A model generated the notes under the pieces. That model ran no database searches. It had not been told where the DNA came from and was given only the letters and a program-made list of their open reading frames with translations. 64,000 nt of DNA, taken from contig JAGYJQ010000015.1 in NCBI GenBank assembly GCA_018401935.1, positions 1 through 64,000 of the forward strand, written 5' to 3'. Origin of the DNA: Balneolaceae bacterium. GTDB lineage: Bacteria; Bacteroidota; Rhodothermia; Balneolales; Balneolaceae. Positions 10,403-18,485 of the stretch are shown one piece after another (position 1 is the stretch's first letter; the number at the start of each line of letters is the position of its first letter). A program made the position numbers and the translations under genes.

Positions 10403-11617
10403 ATGAACGTTTTACCAGTTGAGCAACAATTAGCGCTAATTCAACGAGGTGCAGTTGATATACTTCCATTCGAAGAGTTAAAAGAAAAACTAAACAAATC
10501 AATAAAAACATCTACACCTTTAAAGGTAAAGCTTGGGGTTGACCCAACGAGGCCGGATTTACATTTAGGGCATTCCGTAATCTTGCGCAAACTTCGTCAG
10601 TTTCAGGACTTAGGGCATGAAGCCATTTTAATCATCGGTGGATTTACGGCAATGATTGGGGACCCAACAGGTCAAAACACTACAAGACCGCCACTTACAA
10701 AAGAAGAAGTAGCATTAAATGCCCAAAGTTATATCGATCAAGCTAAAAAAATCTTGGATACTAACAGGCTACAGATAGTGAATAATTTAGATTGGTTAGG
10801 CCCTATGTCATTCATGGATATAATCCATTTAAGTTCAAAAATGACTGTTGCACGCATGATTGAGCGGGATGATTTTTCAAAAAGATTTACTAATAACGAA
10901 CCGATTTCACTTCACGAGTTTTTATATCCATTAGCTCAAGGCCAAGATTCTGTTTACCTAGAAAACGACATAGAACTAGGTGGAACCGATCAGAAATTCA
11001 ATTTATTGGTCGGGAGAAATTTACAAAAGGACAACGGCTTAAACCCTCAAGTTTGTTTGATGATGCCTTTATTAGTAGGCACGGATGGTTCCGCAAAAAT
11101 GTCCAAATCATACGATAATTATATTGGTATCAATGAACATCCTAATGAAATGTACGGGAAAGCCCTATCTATTCCGGATGAACTTATATACACCTACTTT
11201 GAGTTGACTACGGATATACCTAGTGAAAACCTACCAGCGATAAAAGAGAAGGTTGAAGTTGACCCACGAAATGCCAAACATAATTTAGCTTATACATTAG
11301 TACAGATGTATCACGGTAAAGAAGCGGCGGAAGGGGCTAGACACCATTTTGAAACAACCGTCATTCAAAAGAAGATCCCAGATGACGCTCCAGAGTATAA
11401 GCTGAAAGGCGGACAAGAATACCGAATTCTCGAAATCATATCGGCCCTAAAATTCTCCCCAAGTAATGGTGAGGCAAAACGACTAATAAAACAAGGTGGA
11501 GTTAGTCTGGATAATGTAAAAATCGATGATTTTAATTATAGTTTTATAGCCGATGCCGGAAATGAGCTGGTGTTGAAAGTAGGTAAGAGAAAATTTGCTC
11601 TGCTAAAAAGCGATTAA
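10403..11617 (+). CDS. tyrS: tyrosine--tRNA ligase
   Basis: Class I aminoacyl-tRNA synthetase charging tRNA-Tyr. The 404 residues carry HLGH (54-57, the HIGH signature), KMSKS (232-236) with preceding MPLLVGTDG, and a C-terminal S4 RNA-binding domain (about 340-404). The LGGTDQKFN block near 192-200 is typical of the TyrRZ-like form. It is tightly packed between cvpA (8 bases) and xth (1 base). No T-box or other leader structure is visible, because the upstream gap is only 8 bases. Confidence 0.97.
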   Translation: MNVLPVEQQLALIQRGAVDILPFEELKEKLNKSIKTSTPLKVKLGVDPTRPDLHLGHSVILRKLRQFQDLGHEAILIIGGFTAMIGDPTGQNTTRPPLTKEEVALNAQSYIDQAKKILDTNRLQIVNNLDWLGPMSFMDIIHLSSKMTVARMIERDDFSKRFTNNEPISLHEFLYPLAQGQDSVYLENDIELGGTDQKFNLLVGRNLQKDNGLNPQVCLMMPLLVGTDGSAKMSKSYDNYIGINEHPNEMYGKALSIPDELIYTYFELTTDIPSENLPAIKEKVEVDPRNAKHNLAYTLVQMYHGKEAAEGARHHFETTVIQKKIPDDAPEYKLKGGQEYRILEIISALKFSPSNGEAKRLIKQGGVSLDNVKIDDFNYSFIADAGNELVLKVGKRKFALLKSD

Positions 11618-11618
11618 A

Positions 11619-12392
11619 ATGGCAGATCTTAAAATAGCCTCATATAATGTGAATGGGATACGGGCTGCCACTAGAAAAGGTTTACTCACTTGGATAAATG
11701 AGACCAATCCTGACCTTATCTGTTTTCAAGAGATACGCTCAAGTGAACAAGACATGCCAAAAGAGCTGGCTGAACTAAATTACATTCAATACCACGAAAT
11801 AGCCCAAAAAAAAGGCTATTCAGGAGTTTCCATATTTAGCACCTCACCGGCCAATGCTATCCACTATGGTATAGGCGTCGATTGGATTGATGAGGAGGGC
11901 AGGGTGTTGACAGCGGAATATGATGAGTTTAGATTGGTTTCCGCTTATTTCCCAAGCGGAACGACAGGCGATGTACGCCAAGACATGAAAATGGAGTTCT
12001 TGAGTCATTTTATGGATTTTGCCATGGCTCTTAAAGAGGACGGAAAACCTACGATAATCACGGGTGATTTTAATATCTGTCACTTGGATATTGATATTCA
12101 TAATCCAGATAAACAGCATAATACGTCAGGTTTTTTGCCAGAAGAGCGTTCATGGGTGACACAACTTTTATCCAACGGTTATGCAGACGCTTTCCGTGAA
12201 ATTCATCCATCTCTTAGAGATACTTATTCATGGTGGAGTTACAGGGCCGGGTCCAAAGCCAGAAATAAAGGGTGGAGGATAGATTATCACATGGTGAGTG
12301 AGACGATGATTCAGCGAATTATAGAGGCAGAAATTGAATCCAAGTGGGATATGTCGGATCATGCCCCAGTAACCATAACCTACCGGTTTTAA
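11619..12392 (+). CDS. xth: exodeoxyribonuclease III (AP endonuclease)
   Basis: Exonuclease-endonuclease-phosphatase fold enzyme of 257 residues, predicted to incise abasic sites in base-excision repair. Catalytic blocks are NVNGIRAA (about 9-16, metal-site Asn), CFQEIR (Glu), GDFNICH (about 144-150) and the C-terminal SDHAPV (about 249-254, catalytic His). The RRIDYH-like GWRIDYHMVS block is present. It starts one base after tyrS and ends one base before marR, so translational coupling is likely. Confidence 0.95.
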   Translation: MADLKIASYNVNGIRAATRKGLLTWINETNPDLICFQEIRSSEQDMPKELAELNYIQYHEIAQKKGYSGVSIFSTSPANAIHYGIGVDWIDEEGRVLTAEYDEFRLVSAYFPSGTTGDVRQDMKMEFLSHFMDFAMALKEDGKPTIITGDFNICHLDIDIHNPDKQHNTSGFLPEERSWVTQLLSNGYADAFREIHPSLRDTYSWWSYRAGSKARNKGWRIDYHMVSETMIQRIIEAEIESKWDMSDHAPVTITYRF

Positions 12393-12393
12393 C

Positions 12394-12858
12394 ATGCCTA
12401 CCCATTATAAAGGAAGCCCTAGTGAAATAGCCACGCTCAATGCTTTTATAAAGTTGACAAGGGCGAGTAATACCCTGCATAACCAATTATCTCGAAGTTT
12501 GGCGGAACACAATTTAACCGAAAGTCAATTTGGTGTGTTAGAGGCGTTATATCACCTGGGCCCACTAAATCAGAGAAGTCTTGGAGAGAAAATTTTAAAA
12601 TCGGGCGGTAATATAACGATGGTTATTGTCAATTTAGCAAAACAAGGCTGGGTAACTAAGACAAAAGATCAAAAAGATAAACGCTCACATACTATAACTC
12701 TTACTGCGGAAGGGGAGCGCTTTATAGAAGAAGTCTTCCCAGGACACTTAGAAAGAATTTCCGAACTTTTCAGCTGCTTGGAAGAAGATGAGCTAATGGA
12801 ACTGTCCAGTTTATGTAAAAAATTAGGGGTTTTCGCATCTAAATGGACTGTTGAGTAA
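12394..12858 (+). CDS. MarR family transcriptional regulator
   Basis: 154 residues with a MarR-type winged helix (about 30-125). Helices LTESQFGVLEALYHLGPL and LGEKILKSGGNITMVIVNL form the HTH, and DQKDKRSHTITLTAEG is the beta-wing. MarR dimers usually repress nearby transport or stress genes and release DNA on ligand binding. The ligand and target are unknown. It is the last gene of the rightward group and converges on uvrB, 24 bases away. Confidence 0.9.
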   Translation: MPTHYKGSPSEIATLNAFIKLTRASNTLHNQLSRSLAEHNLTESQFGVLEALYHLGPLNQRSLGEKILKSGGNITMVIVNLAKQGWVTKTKDQKDKRSHTITLTAEGERFIEEVFPGHLERISELFSCLEEDELMELSSLCKKLGVFASKWTVE

Positions 12859-12882
12859 GAAGGCAGTAAAAGCCTTAGAAAA

Positions 12883-14937
12883 TTATAGTTCGTCTTCCAA
12901 TTTGCCAATTTGGTCTCGAATTCTGGCTGCTTCCTCAAATTCCATATTTTTTGCAGCATGTAGCATGGTCATTCTCAAATGGTCCAAAAGCTTGTCTTTT
13001 GATTCAAAATGAACTTCATTCATAGCGGTATTGGCTTTATAGGAAAGTCCCTTATCATCAACTCTGATACTCTCCATGTAATCGGATTGGGCAGCTGCTT
13101 CTGCTTCTTTGGAAAAGTCTATTTTTTGGGTGGAAATAAGGGCAGGATCAACCAAAGGCTTCAACTCTTTCTGTATGGTTTCTGGAGTGATTCCATGTTT
13201 TTCATTGTAGGCCATTTGGATTATACGTCGTCGATCCGTTTCTTCAATTACTTTTCGCATGCTTTCGGTAATTTTATCAGCGTACATAATGGCTCTTCCA
13301 TTAACATTTCTCGCTGCTCTTCCCACAATCTGAAAAAGAGAGGTTTCGGATCGCAAAAAACCTTCTTTATCGGCATCCATGATCGCCACTAAGCTTAATT
13401 CAGGAATATCAATACCTTCTCTCAATAGGTTTATTCCAACAAGTACATCAAAATCACCCCTGCGAAACTTGTATAAAACCTCAATTCGTTCAAGTGCATC
13501 AAGTTCACTATGCATATAGGCGGCGCTAATACCAATTTCTTTTAAATAGGCGCTTAACTCTTCAGAAAGTCGTTTGGTTAGGGTGATAACTAAGACTCGT
13601 TCTTTTTTTACAACCCTGAGTCGGATTTCTTCTAAAAGATCATCCACTTGATTTCCAAGCGGCCTTACCTCTAAAACGGGCTCCATTAAACCGGTTGGCC
13701 GGATAATTTGTTCAGCAAATACGCCCTCACTTTTAACAAGCTCATAATCGGACGGAGTGGCACTCACAAAAATGGCTTGATTAATCATTCCCTCCCATTC
13801 CTGAAAGGTTAGGGGCCGATTATCCAATGCCGAGGGTAATCGAAAACCATGTTCTACTAATTCGGTTTTTCTAGAGCGATCCCCTCCATACATGGCGTTT
13901 ATTTGCGGCACGGTTTGATGGCTTTCATCCACTACCAGTAAAAAATCTTCCGGGAAATAATCAATGAGACAATAGGGCCGTTCACCCGGTTTACGGGCGC
14001 TTAAATGGCGTGAATAATTTTCAATTCCACTACAATACCCTATTTCTTGGATCATTTCTAAGTCGAATAAGGTCCGTTGTTCGAGTCTTTTAGCTTCCAG
14101 GTATTTATCCATGTCTAGGAGTTCATCGACTCGTTCGGTTAATTCGGCCCTAATAGCCTTGATGGTTTCTTCCTGCCGCCCTTTCGAGGTAACGTAATGA
14201 GAAGCGGGATATATGCGGAATTCTTGTACTTCTTCCACGATTGAGCCAGTTTCAACATTAAAAATTGCCATTTGTTCGATTTCATCACCCCAAAAAGTTA
14301 TACGCAAACCCTCGTCAGAATAGGCGGGAAACACATCAACCACGTCGCCACGTACTCTAAAAACACCGCGGTGAAAATCATTATCCTTTCGAGTGTAATG
14401 AAGATCTACTAAATCATAGAGTAAGGTATTACGGGGGATTTCTGTGCCAACGGTTAAGGTGATGATGAGTTTTTCGTATTCTGAGGGAGAACCAATCCCA
14501 TAAATACAACTCACAGAGGAAACGATAATGACATCGCGGCGCCCGGACAGTAATGAGCTAGTGGCGCGTAACCTAAGGCGCTGAATTTCTTCGTTAATGG
14601 ATAAATCTTTTTCGATGAACTTATCTTGCGAAGAGATGTATGCCTCGGGTTGATAGTAATCATAATAGGAAATAAAAAACTCCACCCTATTCTCTGGAAA
14701 AAAATCACTTAGTTCGCGGAATAGCTGCGCCGCTAGTGTTTTGTTGTGGCTCATGACTAAGGTAGGTCGCTGAACCTGTTCAATTACACTGGCTACGGTT
14801 CGTGTTTTTCCTGATCCAGTAATCCCCAAAAGAGTTTGAAAACGGTCCCCCGCAAGAATACCTTCGGTCAATTCTTTGATCGCTTGAGGTTGGTCGCCGG
14901 CTGGGTTAAAGGGGGAGTGTAGCTTGAATTCAGACAT
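12883..14937 (-). CDS. uvrB: UvrABC system protein B (excinuclease subunit B)
   Basis: Damage-verification helicase of nucleotide excision repair that receives DNA from UvrA and recruits UvrC. The 684 residues have Walker A GITGSGKT (38-45), the beta-hairpin YYQPEAY region (about 92-98), the DESH box (about 338-341), motif VI QIVGRAARN, and a C-terminal UVR domain (about 645-684, EFEEAARIRDQI). It is monocistronic and leftward. A TACCTTTG -7 element lies 17 bases before the ATG. Confidence 0.98.
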   Translation of the reverse strand: MSEFKLHSPFNPAGDQPQAIKELTEGILAGDRFQTLLGITGSGKTRTVASVIEQVQRPTLVMSHNKTLAAQLFRELSDFFPENRVEFFISYYDYYQPEAYISSQDKFIEKDLSINEEIQRLRLRATSSLLSGRRDVIIVSSVSCIYGIGSPSEYEKLIITLTVGTEIPRNTLLYDLVDLHYTRKDNDFHRGVFRVRGDVVDVFPAYSDEGLRITFWGDEIEQMAIFNVETGSIVEEVQEFRIYPASHYVTSKGRQEETIKAIRAELTERVDELLDMDKYLEAKRLEQRTLFDLEMIQEIGYCSGIENYSRHLSARKPGERPYCLIDYFPEDFLLVVDESHQTVPQINAMYGGDRSRKTELVEHGFRLPSALDNRPLTFQEWEGMINQAIFVSATPSDYELVKSEGVFAEQIIRPTGLMEPVLEVRPLGNQVDDLLEEIRLRVVKKERVLVITLTKRLSEELSAYLKEIGISAAYMHSELDALERIEVLYKFRRGDFDVLVGINLLREGIDIPELSLVAIMDADKEGFLRSETSLFQIVGRAARNVNGRAIMYADKITESMRKVIEETDRRRIIQMAYNEKHGITPETIQKELKPLVDPALISTQKIDFSKEAEAAAQSDYMESIRVDDKGLSYKANTAMNEVHFESKDKLLDHLRMTMLHAAKNMEFEEAARIRDQIGKLEDEL

Positions 14938-14954
14938 GTAATAAACTAATTAAA

Positions 14955-14962
14955 CAAAGGTA
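14955..14962 (-). promoter_or_regulatory. candidate -7 element (TACCTTTG) for uvrB
   Basis: On the minus strand 14962-14955 reads TACCTTTG, a perfect TAnnTTTG element ending 17 bases before the uvrB start codon. A CTTG lies 16 bases further upstream, closer than the usual 19-22, so the -33 element is uncertain. Confidence 0.5.
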
Positions 14963-14970
14963 AGGCCTTT

Positions 14971-14994
14971 TTCCTTAACAAGTTCCTTAACAAG
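14971..14994. repeat. tandem 12-base repeat upstream of uvrB
   Basis: TTCCTTAACAAG occurs twice in direct succession (14971-14982 and 14983-14994), immediately upstream of the predicted uvrB -7 element. It could be a tandem binding site or a simple duplication. Confidence 0.6.
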
Positions 14995-15089
14995 TGTTCA
15001 ACGGGATAAATTCATTGTGAAAGGATTGGTAAATCAGGCTCACAAGGCGTATTATAGCGGAAGTTTAGAACTAGAGTCGAATAAGCTGT

Positions 15090-16223
15090 ATGCCCCATAA
15101 AAACAAAAATCTAGAAGTTTTTCGCGATCAAATAGATTCAATAGATCAGCAAATACTTGATCTATTGGTTGAGCGTGGACACATCGTTAAACAGGTTACT
15201 GAAACAAAATTAGCGCATCAGTTACCTGTTTTCGTTCCTCAACGAGAACAGGAAAAGACAGCTGCCTTTAAGGAATTAGCTCGAGAAAGGGGAATTGACC
15301 CCGCCTGGGCAGAGGATTTTTTACGCTTAATTATGGGTTCTTCAAGGCAGCGTCAATCTGAAGCGGCATTCCCAAGATCTACCCAGGTCGCTAAACATAT
15401 CATTTATATTGGGGGCGACGGGGGTATGGGTAAGTTGTACAAGCGTATTTCAGACCAAACCGGACATAAGACAACTAGTATAGACAAAAGTAACTGGTAT
15501 GAATTAGATGGAGCCCTAGAGACAGCCGATATGGTTATTATTACGGTTCCAATTCATGTGACGGAATCAGTTATTCAAAGGTTAGAGGGCAGGCTTCCAA
15601 AACATGTTATTTTGGCTGATTTCACCTCAAATAAACGGCGACCAATAGAACAAATGAAAGCCATTCATACCGGTCCTATTTTGGGTTTACATCCAATGCA
15701 CGGCCCTGATGTAGAGAATCTCTCTAAACAACTTATGGTGGCATGTCCGGTACAGCAGGCCGAGCAAAGCCAATGGTTTTTAGAACAATGTGAACTTTGG
15801 GGCATGAGGTTAATTGAGGCGGAAGCCGAAAAACACGATCATGTGATGCATTTGGTTCAAGGCTTGCGACATTTTGTTGCTTTATTGCATGGCTCTTTTA
15901 TGAAGCATTATGATCTTAATCCCAACGATATGTTGGATTATTCGTCTCCCATTTATCGCGCCGAGCTCATGATGACGGGTAGAATCTTTGCACAAAGCGC
16001 GGAATTATATGCAGACATTGTTTTTTCCAATGAAGAAAGACGAGCCTTATTACTTAGATTTTTTGAGCATCATGCACTACTAGCCGAGATGGTAAAAAAT
16101 AACGATCGGGACGGGTTTATTAAAGAGTTTGAACAGGTTACCGATTTCTTTGGATCATTTGCTACCAAGGCCTTAGAAGAATCTGGGTACCTTATTAACC
16201 GATTAGCAGATCGTTTTGCTTAG
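15090..16223 (+). CDS. tyrA: bifunctional chorismate mutase/prephenate dehydrogenase (T-protein)
   Basis: Makes 4-hydroxyphenylpyruvate for tyrosine: chorismate to prephenate (AroQ-type mutase, about 5-88), then NAD-dependent oxidative decarboxylation (about 100-377). The 377 residues match the enteric T-protein (about 373). Visible blocks are FRDQIDSIDQQILDLL, the nucleotide-binding IGGDGGMG (107-114), VPIHVTE, GPILGLHPMHGPD and SSPIYRAELMMTGRIFAQ. These follow the E. coli protein unusually closely. It is divergent from uvrB and has no aromatic-pathway neighbours here. A weak hairpin follows. Confidence 0.95.
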   Translation: MPHKNKNLEVFRDQIDSIDQQILDLLVERGHIVKQVTETKLAHQLPVFVPQREQEKTAAFKELARERGIDPAWAEDFLRLIMGSSRQRQSEAAFPRSTQVAKHIIYIGGDGGMGKLYKRISDQTGHKTTSIDKSNWYELDGALETADMVIITVPIHVTESVIQRLEGRLPKHVILADFTSNKRRPIEQMKAIHTGPILGLHPMHGPDVENLSKQLMVACPVQQAEQSQWFLEQCELWGMRLIEAEAEKHDHVMHLVQGLRHFVALLHGSFMKHYDLNPNDMLDYSSPIYRAELMMTGRIFAQSAELYADIVFSNEERRALLLRFFEHHALLAEMVKNNDRDGFIKEFEQVTDFFGSFATKALEESGYLINRLADRFA

Positions 16224-16228
16224 AATGT

Positions 16229-16254
16229 ACTTGAATGTACCAATCAAGTTTTTT
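16229..16254 (+). terminator. weak candidate terminator after tyrA
   Basis: ACTTGA (16229-16234) pairs with TCAAGT (16244-16249) around a nine-base loop and runs into six T. The stem is short and AT-rich. GAATGTAC is duplicated here (16223-16230 and 16233-16240). Confidence 0.4.
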
Positions 16255-16423
16255 AAGCCAATATCTTAGCAGAACCCAGCAGGATTGGTGCATACTATTG
16301 GGCTAAATTAAACTAAGCTATGGTATTGTTTTATTAAACTTGGAAAATTACTTTATTGCTAAAGTACAATTAAGCTAGCATTCTTCACATTACTGGGTAC
16401 AACATAATAAAATAGGGGTAGAT

Positions 16424-18412
16424 ATGAGCCACACATCCATTAGGCAGTTGTGCGAGGTAGCATTGTGTGTGTTAAGTATACTCACTCATGCTCACTATTC
16501 CTTTGCTCATTATCCAGATGCAATTATAGTTAACGGACATGCCATTCCTTCTGAACAAGTAGATCAAGCCGGGCTAAATGAACAAGGTGATGAACCCGCT
16601 ACATTAATTCGTATCGATCGTTTGCAGAATCTTAAATTAGCGCTGCAATCATCTAACAAAGATCAGGAAAGCTATTTTCTGCGTCGAATTAATGGGTTTG
16701 CCAACAATGTTGAAACCTTTGGTGATACATCATTAAATCTACTTCGTAGCATCTCAGATGCTGCGTATAATAAGAACATGAGCGAGCTTTTTATTGCAAC
16801 CCAGGGCTTACTTATCGATTATCATTTGTCAAAGTATAATTTGGAAAAAGCCAAAAACCACCGCACCTTTTTGCTGGAACAAGGCTTTTTACCTAGTAGC
16901 AACGATAGTTTAAATATAGAATTAGAGTTAGATATTATTTCCATTTGGAACCGTGAGTTTAGTAATCAAAAAAGTATACAGGCGGGTCAAAAATTAGAGA
17001 GCGAGAACCTATCTATTTGGCAAAGAATAAAATTGTACACCTTAATTGGTCAAGGGTACGCAGACGCGGGGAACCTGTCTACTAGTTTAGACTACTATCT
17101 AATGGCTTTAGATGCCACGCGGACTCAGTTGAACAAGAAAGCAGTGAAGGGAGAGATACTCATTTTAAATGCAATTGGGATTATATTTGAACAGCTAGGG
17201 GATTATAAACAAGCGCAAGTGTATCAGGATCAGGCATTAACCCTAGCCTTTAACAACGACCTTAATGAATTACAAATGGTGGCATTATCCGATCTAGGTG
17301 TGTTGTATCAGAATCAACAGTTCTATGAAGAGGCTTTGGTCAATTATAAAAGCGCTCTAATTATAGCAAAAGAAAAAAAAGACCGGTACAGAATAGTTCA
17401 AAATAAGTTACATATAGGCAACATTTTTACTGAAAGGCTTCAATATGATTCTGCAATGGTGTATTACAAATCAGTTGAAAAAGAGGTAAAAAACTGGGAT
17501 TCACGACAAGAATATAGCTTAGTGTTAACGATGCAAGCTGCGGTAAACCTAGAAAAAGAAAGGTATAGTGAGGCAGAAAATCAACTTATAATAGCCTTAG
17601 ACATTCAAGAACAGATTAATAATCCATACAATAAGCTTCAAATCTATCACTTATTGTCAAGGTTAAATGAAAAAAAGGAGAATTTTAAAGAAGCTCTTAA
17701 CTACCATAATTTAGAAGAATCCTTAAAGGATAGTTTGAACTCACTGAAACAGGCCTCAGAGATACAGATAAAAATTGCAGAATATGAGCGGGCTCAAGTA
17801 GAGCTACAAAGAACCCTAGATATAGAAAAGGAACGGGTTATTTACACAAGAAATCTAGGAATTAGTGTGGTTCTTATTGTTTTTGTGCTTTTTTTAGTCA
17901 TTGTTTTTGCATTGGAAAGAAAGCAAAAAAAGGTGGAAGACGAACTGTTTTCAACAACCCTAAAATTAACGCAACTAAGTGAAGACGAGCTTAAGAGGAG
18001 TCTAACCGAAATTTATTTCGGTAAACCATCACAAACGATTATTAAGCAAAACAAACAACTTTGGGCGTTGTTTAATGAGATTATGGAAAAAATGATAGCC
18101 GAAAGGTGGTACCGAGATCCAGAATTTACCTTAAATGAACTAACCAGAAAGGCTAGAAGTAATACAAAATATGTTAGCAACGCGATAAAATTATTCTCTG
18201 GGTTAAATTTTAATTATTTCGTTAACACATTTAGGGTGCAGGAAGCAACAGAGCGATTGATTCGGGATAATTTTACTTTGACCATGGAAGAGCTAATGCT
18301 CCAATGCGGCTTTCAAAATAGGGGTACTTTTTATAGAGCATTTAAGGCTAAAGTTGGGATGACCCCCAAAGAATTTAGAAAAAGAGTGGTTTCTGAAAGG
18401 GATATAATGTAG
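16424..18412 (+). CDS. membrane TPR-AraC hybrid transcriptional regulator (first of a pair)
   Basis: Predicted one-piece signal transducer of 662 residues. It has an N-terminal signal or anchor (about 8-28) and a periplasmic array of tetratricopeptide repeats (about 200-435, with helices such as DYKQAQVYQDQALTLA). A coiled linker (about 440-475) leads to one transmembrane helix (about 478-498) and a cytoplasmic AraC-type HTH (about 560-655, ending FQNRGTFYRAFKAKVGMTPKEF). The TPR region would sense or bind something in the envelope. Ligand and targets are unknown. The next gene is a paralogue of the same design. Confidence 0.82.
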   Translation: MSHTSIRQLCEVALCVLSILTHAHYSFAHYPDAIIVNGHAIPSEQVDQAGLNEQGDEPATLIRIDRLQNLKLALQSSNKDQESYFLRRINGFANNVETFGDTSLNLLRSISDAAYNKNMSELFIATQGLLIDYHLSKYNLEKAKNHRTFLLEQGFLPSSNDSLNIELELDIISIWNREFSNQKSIQAGQKLESENLSIWQRIKLYTLIGQGYADAGNLSTSLDYYLMALDATRTQLNKKAVKGEILILNAIGIIFEQLGDYKQAQVYQDQALTLAFNNDLNELQMVALSDLGVLYQNQQFYEEALVNYKSALIIAKEKKDRYRIVQNKLHIGNIFTERLQYDSAMVYYKSVEKEVKNWDSRQEYSLVLTMQAAVNLEKERYSEAENQLIIALDIQEQINNPYNKLQIYHLLSRLNEKKENFKEALNYHNLEESLKDSLNSLKQASEIQIKIAEYERAQVELQRTLDIEKERVIYTRNLGISVVLIVFVLFLVIVFALERKQKKVEDELFSTTLKLTQLSEDELKRSLTEIYFGKPSQTIIKQNKQLWALFNEIMEKMIAERWYRDPEFTLNELTRKARSNTKYVSNAIKLFSGLNFNYFVNTFRVQEATERLIRDNFTLTMEELMLQCGFQNRGTFYRAFKAKVGMTPKEFRKRVVSERDIM

Positions 18413-18485
18413 GTTTAATGGAATTAACATCCCTTTATCGGAATTGAACCCCCTATAATATATTTATTTTGGCGTTAGCTGTACG

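Noticed and set aside
12859-12876. Hairpin between marR and uvrB
   Set aside because: AAGGC/GCCTT is only five base pairs with no T-run, so it is not a credible terminator.
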